The translations under genes and the position numbers were made by a program. Of a stretch of DNA of 64,000 bases, positions 22,598 to 34,700 are shown piece after piece. This DNA is from Haemonchus contortus (Eukaryota; Nematoda; Chromadorea; Rhabditida; Trichostrongylidae), in contig LS997563.1 of assembly GCA_000469685.2 (NCBI GenBank), positions 39,410,468-39,474,467 on the forward strand, read 5' to 3'. The number at the start of each line of letters is the position of its first letter. Positions within the stretch are counted from its first letter, which is position 1. The notes beneath the pieces were generated by a model. It did not search any database and was not told the origin of the DNA. It worked only from the letters and a program-made list of their open reading frames with translations.

Positions 22598-23531
22598 AGT
22601 TAAAATAAAAATCTCGAAACAAAAATCGCGGGTGTCTTCGATTAGTAGGACAAATACTGGTGAATTAGAAAAATCATCTGAAATGATAACAGATTCTTCT
22701 GTGGAATTCGGTGAATGATTAGAGCACAGGCATGATAAGGCCCGTCAATGTCCATAGCCCTTCATAAGAAGGCCTAAGGAAGCTTATCGACAGGGAACTT
22801 TCTTAGCGACACGTAATCACTAGAAAAAACCCTCCAGGGTTACCGACAACATTGAAGAAGGCCTATGGGTGACAGAAAATCATTTTTTTGATGATCAGGG
22901 GCATTTAGGCATTTTAGAATTCGATCAGCCTTTTATTCGGTTTTCACTCAGAATATTAATGGAGTATTAAAACGCATTTAGCTATTCGATGGCGTTGTTT
23001 TAAGCCTAAAAGCCTTTCTCCCCTTAGCGTCACCTTTTTAAACATTCCGTGGAGAGGCTTAGAGGGAAGAGGGGAATTGGAAAAAGAATGATGAGAAGTA
23101 TTAGCTTCTTTTCTATTTTAACCCTTTCAGTTTTTTCTTCACGAAAAGTTCAGGAAGGTAAAAGTGAGAAAAGGATACTTCTTCAAGATTTTTGAATAAA
23201 ATGCTTGGGAGAAAATAAGCTTTAACAAATATATAACTGCAAATGAATGAAAAAATTTCATTTTTTTCTTAGTGTGAGCTCTGGCACTCTCCAGCGCCCT
23301 TTACCTTCCAAAGCTTCTTTTGAACGCTGCATTCTAATTGTTAAATTAACAATTCCTATTTTACTCCTTGATTATTCGCTCATTCTATTTGCAAATTAAA
23401 GGATAAAAGATAAAAAATATGGCTTTATCCATTCCCATTTTGCGGTGAATCCCTCTTGCGACTCCCATTTAGGCGCTCGGAGTTGGATAACATACCTACA
23501 TGCTAGGTAGTTCCTTTCAATCATCTCAAAT

Positions 23532-23790
23532 CGTAGGTAGAGGCGTATTCGATGGGTATGTGGCCGACACAATGTCCTGCCTGGTCAGTGGCTGCACAGG
23601 TCAGTGCTTTTATCCCACCAGAACCTATTCCAGGCCAACCAGCCTTCTCGTCCTCCGTGGTGGGTCGATTGGTACTAGGCGAGCCCCCCAACTAACCCAC
23701 CACGGGAGATTAGAACCAACCATCATGGAAGGCAAGACCATCCGCCTGGTTGGTCTGGGCGAGTCTCGAGTCGGGGATAAAACCCGAACC
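23532..23790 (+). repeat. Dispersed SINE-like repeat, diverged copy upstream of ZIP
   Basis: GATGGGTATGTGGCC, CAGTGCTTTTATCCCACC and GGTTGGTCTGGGCGAG match the minus-strand copy at 36953-37156. The 125-codon open frame here (23500-23877) is a by-product of the repeat, not a gene. Confidence 0.5.
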
Positions 23791-24633
23791 ATACGTGAAG
23801 TGGCAACCACTTACAACTACACCATCTGCGCTCCTAATGTACAACATGGAGGTGTAAAAAAGGAGTCCTCGGCGTAATTCGAAGGAATCACTCAGAGATC
23901 AGACTATGGAACTCCCACAGCCCATGTTTGAGTTGTAGTAGTGAGTCTGGTAGCATGGTCATTCTAGTGGGAGGGTTGGGGGCCTAAAATGAAAAACACA
24001 GGCGAAGAAGTCTTTTTTAGAAGTCTCACGGGTTAAGAGTCATTTATAGCTACGATTGCTATTGTTTCTATTACGTGACCACGTAGAGAAGATTATGTAG
24101 GAATTTTGAAAAAAAAGTGCCCAAACAAAGGAATTGATCCCATATTCAAATAGCGGTGCCTCACTCTATACATTCCTTCAATGTATGGCATTTATAAAAA
24201 AGCTTTTATCAATGTAAAGTGTTCATTCACAGGATCCGCATTCACATGGAAATCGGAAGTTTTAGTCATCTATTCCTACTTTTAGAATCAGAATCAGAGC
24301 ATTCATAGATAATCCCTGACACTTTTTGATCAGAAATCTAATGGTAACCATCTCATAGGGTGTTTTTGAAGAAATATGGCTTTAGTGAGACCCTTGTGCA
24401 GCACGCGACCCATATGTCAATCACCCATGGGGCGAAGTTCAGGGTATCTATCACATAGATGAGATGACCTGCCTACTTCAATGATCACATGGCCTCATCT
24501 CTTAGAGAAAATGACCAGAACTGGCTAGGGAAGAGGGGTTGTTTTGCCAAATTGCAGTGTATGCATGGGATAACAATTACTTCGGGTGTTTTTGTCCTTT
24601 CAAGCGATACATATGGACCTATCCTCCTCACAT

Positions 24634-24666
24634 CCCCCCCCCCCCCAGCCCACTTTCCCCCACACA
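24634..24666. repeat. C-rich tract (13 C, then CCC, CCCCC and a CA run)
   Basis: The minus strand carries G runs of 5, 3 and 13 separated by short loops, enough for a G-quadruplex, followed by a (CA)n stretch. Confidence 0.8.
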
Positions 24667-25678
24667 CACAGAATAAATTGCCAGTCAAAGGTAGCGTATA
24701 CCAAGTTGGTACTACCGGCCTATTTCCCGTCTGCTGCGGGACTGACCTCGGCTAGCAGTGAGGATTTGATCACTCGAAAAAAAAAACGGCAGTGTGCCAT
24801 TAGGTCTGCGTTTATCGCACTGGATGCGCTATTTTTATGGCATACAACTCAGCTAAGCTTGTATGTGGGGTATGAAATGGAAATTTCTAAAAGAAGGAAA
24901 CGAAGTGAGATGGCACCACAAGGACACAGGCACTCACAAGCGGACTACGTGGTAATTAGCTCCGCCTGTAACTGAATTAATGGCATCATTAGAAAAATTA
25001 GGAGTAATGAGGCGGTAAGGAAATAAAACTCCTAAAAAGGGAAATTAACTGGGAAGGAACTACATAGGAACTACGTCAATGTAGCGTCACAATCACTGGA
25101 ACTGGGACTAAAATAGTAAAATGAGAAGTCGTGTGGGTCCAAAACCAATTGAACCAATCGTAGGGAAAGCAGCAAAAACATGTTGACAACTTTTGTGCAT
25201 TCCTTTCCACCTCATGTTTTTGTCGGCTTCTTAACTAGTAATAGAGACAAAGGTGATTCAGCTGCTCCCATTCGATCAATCCCTCCGGAATACGCCATGC
25301 ACTTGGCCCAAACGTCATTTGAATGCTCATTAAGTGACGAAAGTTATAGTTTAGATACACAAGATTGCTCAATACACTAGGCTCTGTTTCCAAAGGCGTC
25401 AAAAGCGATCCGCTAGTCGCTTAAGAAGTATGAACGGCGTGAGCGGTAGTTTGGAAGAATTTGGGACAAGAAATTTCCATAATATTGGAGTTAGAATGAA
25501 ATCTGCCATCTATATTATGTGAAAGATGAGAGCATGAATGTTTGCCATCACAGGCAGGCCTTAGGCCCTTTATATAGGCCTGAATCGCGCGACTCCGATT
25601 GCAATGGCTCTCGTAATCTAGGAAATAGCAAAGATAAGAAGTCGACGTTGAAATGCAACCTTTCGACGGCCGATGCGA

Positions 25679-26188
25679 GGCCTAAAAGCAGGGCCTAAAT
25701 GAATGCGTCCAATGAGAGAGAGAAGTCAAGAAACATAAGCAGTATTTTGGATGGGTTGTTCAGATAAAAGGAAAGAATCTGGGAAGCGATGGAAAGAACT
25801 GTACAGAAGGAGCCCTCTCTGAAGTTGTCAAGGAAATCGACTGATGTTTTCATCGATTGATGAGAGGCCTATTAACGATATAAGAAAGGCCTAAGACCGT
25901 TGCCTAACACTGATAAGAGGCTAATGGCAGATAACAAGCACATTTTTCCACGAACAAGACAGGGCCTATCTCCATAATAGGAAAGGCCTAAGGTCAATGT
26001 TCAACGACGGTAAGAAGTTTGTTCGCTGACTGTCTTCGATCGATAGATAGGAGGAAAAGTCCTTGGCAAGGCCTAAGTAAAGAACAAGAAGAGCCTGAAT
26101 GTTTACCAACTGATTCTTGGTAACTGAGTCATTTGTTCAAAGACAAGAAGGATTCCCTGAAGGCTTAAAGAGGAACAAAAAGGGCCTA
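25679..26188 (+). repeat. Cluster of GGCCTA motifs
   Basis: Eight exact GGCCTA hexamers (25679, 25692, 25866, 25888, 25963, 25985, 26070, 26183), nearly all followed by A or T and often in pairs about 20 bp apart. The end (26170-26215) is a 22-bp tandem duplication around GGAACAAAAAGGG. It looks like a decayed long-period tandem repeat. Confidence 0.55.
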
Positions 26189-27542
26189 GGAAGGAACAAA
26201 AAGGGTCTAAGAAAGGAAAGCCTTAAGAAGTTGTATCATTCAAGAGTCGTTTTCTCGTTCCTGTCCTACTTGTCCAGTGTGCCCCATTCCAGGTGTGGGC
26301 CCATATCTCTGTGTGAATTCTCCTTACCAAGGGCTCGGATTATAGCTTTTACTGCCAATTCAAATGAGAAAGTAAAAAAATCGCCTTCGGGTCGTTACTA
26401 TCGTATTTTAACTCTTTTTTATGTTATGAAAACCATTCATTGATGGCTTACTTGTGTCCGGCTGATGCCCTTCTTCTTTTTTCGTCTTTTGAGATATTAT
26501 GTCCTATGTCTCAGTTTAAATGGTTTATTATCATTAATGAAGTTGACTTTTGCTGACTTTTTCCCCCATAAGAATTCCGCCTACCGTAGAATGCCGTGGG
26601 TGGTGCTTTATAAGAAGCTCTTAACTATGTTTTGCGTTAACTAATCCTTACTATATATAATATACTATATACTAATAAAAGCATTAGCTAGTGGAGATTA
26701 GAGTAGTAAGGAAAAAAAGGAAAAAAAGTGAAATAAAAGCAGTATATCGAATAAAAAGAGTACGTCAATTCGATTCAAGAGCACTTACCCTGTTTTTGTT
26801 TACCTAACAAAATATTACACGAATATAAACATTCAGCTTTGTAGGACATAGTTTATATGATAATACTTAGAAATTTAACGTATAGATGGTATTTTTAAAC
26901 TATTATCATGTTGTTATATATTATATTATATTTTTTATTTTATATGTTTATCTGTAATTCTTATTCACGTATATTTTCACCATTATGCTTTGTTCATCAG
27001 AAAAAAGTCATGGAAAAAGTGCTCTCCACACCAGCTTAGTATTGTTGGCACAGCTTGAACATGATTGTTGAAATAGGCCGATCCTGTGTTTCCTGACTGG
27101 AAATTGCTTTTAACGGTAGTTTTCCCTTGGCATTCAGCAGCTAAATCGATCTACCTAAAGGAACTGAGTGGCTACCATCCTCTTGGAATCTCCCAGAACT
27201 GCCAACCAGTCGATATACAATAATGGGTTGGACATTTGAAGCTTTGTGCCTCACTTGAAGCCCTCTTTTTGTTCTGATAAGTCGAACCTTCCGTTCGGGT
27301 CTATTTATTGCTTGTTTATTTTTATACTGGTTGACCATACTTTTTTGTTGTTCTTCTCAAATATTTGCTCACTGTGTGTTTGTTTTGTTCTTCGATTTTT
27401 TAAAATGCTTTTGACTCTGAAAACGTTCACACTTTTGAGTGAATCAAATGTCAAATCAACCGAGAATATTATAATAAAAATACGTGCTGTTTCCAACCTG
27501 AACCTGAAAATTGAAAGGTTTCGTTCACGTCATTGAGGTTCG

Positions 27543-27798
27543 GGGACGTGCGATTCGTGCGATTCCGAGCGCGCGCGGCAAATTGAGCGGCGAAATTCGC
27601 GATGAGTCGAACGACTCGTGCGCCTATTATTGGGGCACAAACTTGGAGTAGAGTACTTTAGTAGGGTCGGACAATCCTACTAACCTACTTTACTTCAAAT
27701 TTGGGTCCCAATGCTAAACGCTGCAGTCGTTCAAATCACCGAACTTCGCCGCACACTTTGCCGCGCGCACCCAGAATCGCACGAATCGCACCACACCC
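27543..27798. mobile_element. GC-rich MITE with a 10-bp target duplication
   Basis: 256-bp element with terminal inverted repeats of about 55-60 bp that share GTGCGATTCGTGCGATTC, GCGCGCGGCAAA and GCGGCGAA. It is flanked by TTGAGGTTCG at 27533-27542 and 27799-27808. The ends are unlike those of copies A and B, so it is a separate, possibly also Mutator-like, family. Confidence 0.75.
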
Positions 27799-27923
27799 TT
27801 GAGGTTCGACACACTGGTGATAACTACGATTGTGCCTTGTCCTTTCGTCTTAGCTCCAATTTGGAATTAGTTAATTTTTGTTAATTGGAAATAGCAGCGT
27901 ACCGACGGATTATTTTTATAGAA

Positions 27924-28160
27924 TCAAAAGATCTGAGGTAAGTTGATCGTTGTTACGATGTGTTGAGTATCACCCGTATCACCTGTCGTCCCGTTGATCA
28001 TCGATTTCCTTGAGCGGGCGCCACCAGCGTCTCCATTCGTCCCTGCCGCGAGTCTGGGTGGTCCAGTGCATCGTCCTCGCCCTCGAGGAACACGAAGCAA
28101 GTCATTCCTGCCTTCAGAGCTTTCGTAAAGAAGTCTGATCGTCGCGTTGGCGTCTGTCAT
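27924..28160 (-). CDS. Candidate GC-rich first exon with two overlapping open frames
   Basis: A stretch richer in G+C than its surroundings. Frame 1 starts at ATG 28160 (MTDANATIRLLYESSEGRN) and stays open for 78 codons. Frame 2, shifted by one base, is open for about 50 codons with strong third-position G/C (through SDFFTKALKAGMTCFVFLE and GEDDALDHPDS) to a TGA near 28004. Either could be a real exon of an unrecognised minus-strand gene. A MITE starts 125 bp downstream. Confidence 0.25.
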   Translation of the reverse strand: MTDANATIRLLYESSEGRNDLLRVPRGRGRCTGPPRLAAGTNGDAGGARSRKSMINGTTGDTGDTQHIVTTINLPQIF

Positions 28161-28438
28161 GGTGATCGTTGTTCAAGAATTGAGTAATAGGTATCAAATT
28201 ACTAAACGAGAAGCCTTCTCGTCAAAATTTTGAAGTTCAGTTTATGTACGTTTACGTTTAAGTTACGTACAAAAGCGGAGCTCCGGTTGGGGGCCTGATG
28301 TGGGTACCTAACTTGAATGAATTCGATCCAATTCGCGGGTTTGGCAATTCTGTTTGTCCATAAAAACTTCGGCTCAGAATCTGGACATAAAAGAGGCGCG
28401 TGGCGAAAAGCAGACGACTTGGTCAGCTTTAAGCCCAC

Positions 28439-30488
28439 AGTTTCTTGTCTAAGACCTTTTGGTGAGTGAACCTTTCATTTTTGAATTCCAAGTAACTGAG
28501 TAAACCTCCGCACTATACCTCTGTATCATCCGTTCAGAAGAATTAGTTCAATCGGAACTATCTACTCTAGCCAGCCTCGTTGCAAGTCCCATAAAGCTCG
28601 TGGTAGTCTTCGAACAGTTCATGTTGGACGAGTTTTATTGGTTTTTTTTCCTCAACCGATTCACATCCATTGCTAATGTGGTATTACACCTGCGCCATCA
28701 TCGTACAACACGCTTGACGTACCGTGATGCGTTCGTTTCCGTTTGACGCCTCGTTCCATTGATTCTGAATGCGGACATGCGCGAATTTTTCGCATTCCTC
28801 AGCATTTCTTCAGCCTCGTTAATGTCACGGAAATGGCTTCGCCTTGGAGTGAACAGGCTTCCCTGCACAGCCGTGAAAACTACCGTTCAATCTGTGCTAT
28901 TGAAATCCTGATCTGTAGGTGTTGATTGGGGGTGGAGGTTGTAATGGGAGTTCTTTTACCTTTTCGGTTCAAGGTCTGCATTATGTAAAGCTGGAACAGC
29001 GAAGGATTTTGACCATGCGTACCTTTGAACTTGTTCGCTTGCTAGTAGCAAGTATGAAAAGGGTTGGGTGGATTTTTGCCCAGAATCTCGAAACAAATTC
29101 CAAACTGGTACCGATTAACTAACCCGGTGGGAAAGCAGGCTTGGGTAACAATAATAATAATAGTAACCATAATAATAATAATAATAATAACAATAATAAT
29201 AATAATAATACTAGTAATAATAATAATAATAATAATATAATAATGGTGGGTTACTGGACGCAGGTGTATCTATTGAGCAGGGGTCAGTGAACTGGTGGCA
29301 GCCCTGTATGTAGGGTAAAACGAAGAATCAACGGACTTCACAGCTACCATAAGTGATTCAACGATGCCGAGAACGAACTTGTTACTTGCTTCATTGATAA
29401 TTTTTGAACATACGAGTCAGTAAATGGTATTTCAGTTCTTGAGAAGAAGTTCTGGAGAAGATTCGGACTATGTCAAGCGATTTGCTAAAGAACCTATTCA
29501 GGCAAAAGCAGCGTTAATGAATTATGGAGATACTGTTCATGCAACGATTCCGACTAACGGATTCTAGGAATCGAAGGTTTGTCTCTTCAGATGATCTATC
29601 GAACTCTCCAGCACTCAATCAACGATTTGGCAGCTCAAAAACTGGTCAGATCCCAGTCCAGAGAGGCCTATCGCTGTTCCAAATTAATTCAGTAAAAACT
29701 TTGTAAAAATAAATCGGCTTCTCAAAAATAATCATTCTAAGCCTAGTGCTTGTCGCCTCTACATGTACCAATTAGGTTCTGATTTCCGAAAGCTAATTTC
29801 CCTCATTATGGTACATAGTTGAGGCAGCGACTATGAGAAAATTCGAATTTTCAAGTCTTCAACTTTCTTTTTTGCTATATTGTTGATTCATTTATTTCCC
29901 TTTCATTTATTTTTCTGATTTCAACTCGATACTTTTATGAAATTTGAAAATACTCTTGATTCAGCAATTTTTTGCAAATGCCTTTGCCATTTGCCTTTTG
30001 CCATTGCGCTACGGTCTTTTTAGATTTGTTCTGAAGTTATAGACTTCGTTATAGCTCACATGAAAATAGCATAAATACGTTTTAATTGGTTAAATTTTTT
30101 TGCGATTTGTTCTGATACTGCGAGCTCTTATCAGATTTTGATAAAAACTTTTATACTTTTATACATATACTATATACTTTTATATTTATAATTCTTTAGC
30201 AATAATTTAAATGTTCCTTCTCACGGGATCCCTGACAGGTTCCGTGTGCCAATGACAAATCGTCGTCCATTTGCTCATCGAACGATGTCCTTAACATCGA
30301 AGGTTACCCACGTCCTATTTGCTCATCAGCCAAGCGTTTGCAGGCCAATTTCGAGGGGAAAATGTAAGAACTCGTCAAGGTTGAATGCAATTCGTCCTTC
30401 TACATCCAATCGTTCAGATATCGTGTACATATATAATTGGAGATTCATGGGAGCAACCTGGTAATCGTGTCTTCCCCATTCATTGATT
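28439..30488. other. Stretch without a recognisable gene
   Basis: Holds the AAT microsatellite and an AT-rich zone (30110-30210) before mariner copy 3. Confidence 0.5.
29148..29244 (+). repeat. AAT trinucleotide microsatellite
   Basis: About 97 bp of (AAT)n with a few AGT, AAC and CAT interruptions. Confidence 0.95.
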
Positions 30489-30490
30489 TA

Positions 30491-31752
30491 TTAGGTTGAG
30501 TCATAAGTCCTCGGACAAATTGGCAATGATCATATTAATCTTACAATTTTTAAACGACATTAGCGAATCATTTGAAATATGCCCCATTGGAATCGATGGT
30601 CTTCTGCCAATGCTTGGGCAAATCGTAGATGTCCTTGCTTTAGAACGCTGGGAGCTAGCCCTTGGAGAACTGCACCAGTGCCACTTTGATGTCGTCGCGG
30701 GTTTGAAAGTCCTGACCATCCAGATGACGTTGAAGATGGGGAAAAAGGTGGTAATCCGAGGGATCTAAGTCTGAGGAGCATGGTTGGTGTGATAAACTTG
30801 TCCTGCCGAAATTCGTCAGTTCAGTTTTGGTCGCTCTTGCAATGTGAGGGCGAGCGTTGTCGTGTTGGAAATAAACTTTGTGCTGCTGTGGACGTTTAGC
30901 TTCGGTATTCGCTTTCAAATTCCTCAGTTGCGTAATGTAGACGTGTGCGGTCACTGTGCATCCTTCGTCTAGCAGCTCCCATTATTCGACACGGAGAACG
31001 CTCCGCCAGAACCAGTGCATAACCTCCTTCGCGTGTACGTTGGGTTTGGGGGAGTCTTCTGCTTGCGCACCTTTGTCAATCCATTGAGCACACCGGTGAA
31101 CGTTAGGGTAGAGGTTCGACTTCGCAACCCTGGTGACTAGGTACTCGAGCCACGTGTGGTGCCCTTGAGCGTGAGGAGAGAAAGTGCCACGTCGTCGCGG
31201 CGGTCCATGTCATGCTGCTTCAAAGCATGAGGCGTCTATGGACCGAGCTTTCGCACCTTGTCTATTGACTTCAATTCACGAAGAACTGTGGACCGACTCC
31301 CCAAGGGTGGCTGCCACTTCACGAGTAGTTTGATACGGATCGGCTTCCACCTAGCTCCGCAGCACCTTCAAATCCAACTTCATTGAGCGTCCCGGACGGT
31401 CTTCATTTTCGACGGAATAGTCGCCCGATGCGAACTTCTGGTGCCACTTGTAAATTGTACACCTCCTGCTTGTAAACGTCCTTCATACCTCTATCGATTG
31501 CCGCGGGTTCATGGCCAGATAAAAAAATAAATATGATGGTGTTGCGGATGTGGAGTTGCGACGGCTTGAAATCATGAGGCACAGTTGCTGGAAAGAAAAC
31601 AGTTAGGTGCCATCTCCAGTGTGCGTTTGAAAGAGCTTTCCATACTCTATCTAACATTGCCTCGCACGTTCATTTTCGTCACCTCTTTCCTGAGTTATGA
31701 TCGCTAGAAGTCACTACTCTCACATTGTCCGAGGACTTATGACTCAACCTAA
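30491..31752 (-). mobile_element. Mariner transposon, copy 3 (minus orientation)
   Basis: 1262 bp, same 28-bp terminal inverted repeats, TA duplications at 30489-30490 and 31753-31754. The internal pseudogene reads on the minus strand, so this copy is inverted relative to copies 1 and 2. Confidence 0.95.
30568..31643 (-). pseudogene. Mariner transposase pseudogene, copy 3
   Basis: The N-terminal frame (84 residues, from about 31657) and the C-terminal frame with HDNARPH and SSDLDPSDYHLF are intact blocks in different frames. It keeps the second and third catalytic Asp but shares with copies 1 and 2 the missing first Asp, the TAG at the conserved Trp, the frame changes and the early TAA. Confidence 0.9.
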
Positions 31753-34700
31753 TACTTTCTTTCCTTTTGGGCGAATCATACCAAGGCAAACGGTGGACCT
31801 ATCAATCTTTTGCATCCTGTGAGCTATTAGGATCTGAAAATCGTAGGACCTCCCAACTCTCTACCAACTACGAAACTTCGCTTGAAAAGAGTTTAACAAG
31901 GATTTGAGTGGAGCTCTGAATAGCCTATCGGCAAAGTACTGTTGTGGTCTGAATTCTCCAATATTAACCGTATTCTATGAACAGCCAACAAAGGAAATAT
32001 ACATACTTAGGTATTTCTTGCGGTTAATCGACTAGGAAGCGTTAAAAGGCGTTCGTGGAAGATGATGGTCAACGTTTTTTTTTTGGAAAACTTGCAAAGT
32101 TCTCCACGTTACGTAGTCAGCGGGAATTCACTCTACAACTCTACAACTTGTTTTTATGGGGTCATTTTCCAAGGTTTTTTCCCTTTCTTCTTCCTAAATG
32201 AGGTGTCCAGAGTAAGCTTTTCTTGTAGTAGAACTTGGTATTACCGCAATTAGCTACCTATTTTTTGGTCATTGAGTGAGGTACCTGGTGATATGGGTAA
32301 AGTCTACTCAACTAGACGATCACTAGTCTTCTCGATGGCTCAACATTTTTCTTCTAATTATCAATACCCTTCAGTTGTCAAATTTACCTTTTTCTCGATT
32401 TTCAACTTTCACTTAACTTAAGAAAAGGCTTTTTTGTCGATGATGTAAGTTTTTCCCTTGAGTTCTGCTCGGGAGTGAATTTACCAACAGAAACACTTCC
32501 TTTAATTCATACTCTCGGTCCTGTGAAAAAAAAACAAAAAAAAACAATTTACAAGAGTGCTGAACAGAATTTAGCCATGGGAATTCCTAATACTTGAGCA
32601 CATTGCTGAAGGAATAGAAAAGCCACTAGAGTTGATTGTAAGATGTGACGATGTAAACATTTAATAGTGATCTTTACATCAGCAACACCCTCCATTCCCA
32701 TTCAGCACTGCAGTGACAGCTTGAGTTGTTATTTTATATGTAGCCATGACCTAAGGCAGTTGCATTCGTCTTCAGCGCTTCCTAGGACATTGAGCAGTAG
32801 GCTTGATTAGACCCCCATCTGACCAGGATCCTTCCATACGGTTTAGGAGACCTAGCCCCTTCCATACAGGCTTGCTGCCACTTGCAGCTGACTCTCCTGT
32901 CCACTTTTCGCTGTTGCATATGGCTCCTCCATAGATTCTCTTACATATAATGCCCAGTTCCTTTGATAGAGGAACTAGGCACGATATGTATGAGAATATA
33001 TGAAGTTCAAGTTCCCCTTCGATAGCGGAATTCACATGATTCTCCAGTGGCTACCGTAGGAGAATTCATTTCCTTTGAAGGTGTCATTCTCATTGTGTCC
33101 AATTCTCGGAGTTTTTCCGAAGGCATTCGAAACGTCATTAATGCCTCCTATCTCGCTTAAGTGCAGTTTTCCATGAAAAGTACTCCTTACATGCGTCATT
33201 TTCGCAGTTTCAAGTCTTCAGGAACAGTTACTTTAAATCCTACATTTATCACCTCTATGGGAGTGCTGTTGCAGCCTCTTCCACGGCCTCATTTATTTAT
33301 TTATCTTTTCATTCTGTTTACAGACAGTTTTAAAATTACTTCAGAAAAAGTCAAAGAGCCTTTTCCGTCCATTCTGCTCGCGCAACCAGATATTGCCTTT
33401 TTTCATCAAATTGCCGGAGGTGATGAGGGAGGCCAGGAAGTTTTCATTTCCTTCATCACTGCCTCTCACCTCGTTCCTTTTCCTTGTTGCGCCACATTAA
33501 TCTGCCTGCGTGCCTTCCTGCCAGGGACGGAAGAACCAGCTGAACTGGCTCCGTCTGTCCGATGGTAGCGATCATACCCGGAAAACTCTTGTCAACACAC
33601 ATAGCGCATGCACACGGGGAGCAACATACCAGCACTTCCGCTATAATCCATTTGCTCATGTTGATGTTAGCCGGTCGCCCCCTACTCAGCCCATCTCTCT
33701 CAGTCAGCGCTTCATTTGTATTCAAAGGAGCCATCGGTAATTACATAGTCTTTCCGTAGCAGTCATTCTCAGAAAACACCCTTGCTGATTTGCACAGAAA
33801 AATTTCCGCTTTCTCCATCCTCTATCGAGCTTCGTGGTACTTGAAACTGTTACTGTACTGAATAGTAATTTACTAGGTTGGCAACTATGTAAGTAATTGA
33901 GTATTCTTCTGAACTGTTCACCATTGTTCTTACCATTAGAGGGGAATTGTCGGTCGTTCAAATTGGTTTATACTTATGGATCAGGTACCAGAGTATTTTA
34001 TGATTGATATTCAAATAAATGAATTTTCCTCTCTGAACAAAGGTGAATATAATAATATATACTTGATTTTATTTTATTTGTATTTATAAATATGTTTTCT
34101 TTTTTATGATTATAGTTGAGACATACGCATTCCTTTAGTTGCCATGTAATCGCACAGAATCATCTTGTATTCAGTGCTGCTCATTACCTGAATGACTTGG
34201 TCTTTCAAAAAATCTTAGGTACCTTAACTTGTAGTGGTTCGGCCTCGTTCTAATCGAATTCCGGTACAGACACCCTGAAAATAACGGGACCCGTTTCCTA
34301 CCCGCTAAATAAAATCACATAAGGTAGTTCGTGTCAAAGTTAAATACTAAGGTAAAAGTCTATAGGGGACGTTTTTATAAAAACCGTCCTGCATAAAGTT
34401 TATTGCAGAATTTTTTGAGGTCTTGCTTTCTTTTCAGGTTATATGTATGTGGTCATTTGAACCTTCCAACCCATTTCCTACGAGGAAAACTTTTTATTTT
34501 TATATTGAGTAAAGGGAACGGCCATAGGTCCGGTGTTGAGGATGATGGCAATGGTAGCTGCTCTTCCCTCCACCTCCCCCTCTCCTTGCTTAAATCCACC
34601 CGGAAATAAATTGTATGGCTCCTTTCTTTTCGTTTATGAATTTTAGACTCTCTTCTTTGTAGTTGAATTCTCTGATTCCGATCCCCAGCTTTCCACTCCT

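Larger units (their letters stand above)
22598..27532. other. Upstream region of the ZIP gene
   Basis: AT-rich. Contains a diverged SINE-like copy, the C-rich tract, the GGCCTA cluster and AT-rich runs near 26650-26950. No exon or clear promoter motif found. Confidence 0.5.

Noticed and set aside
23500..23877. 125-codon plus frame
   Set aside because: It coincides with a diverged copy of the SINE-like repeat.
29148..29244. Possible CRISPR-like or regulatory array
   Set aside because: It is a plain AAT microsatellite with no spacers; no CRISPR array is present anywhere.
34222..34274. Possible minus-strand mini-exon with TTATTTTCAG and AAG|GTACC
   Set aside because: Only about 17 codons, no neighbour exon in phase and no family; splice-like sites this short are common by chance.
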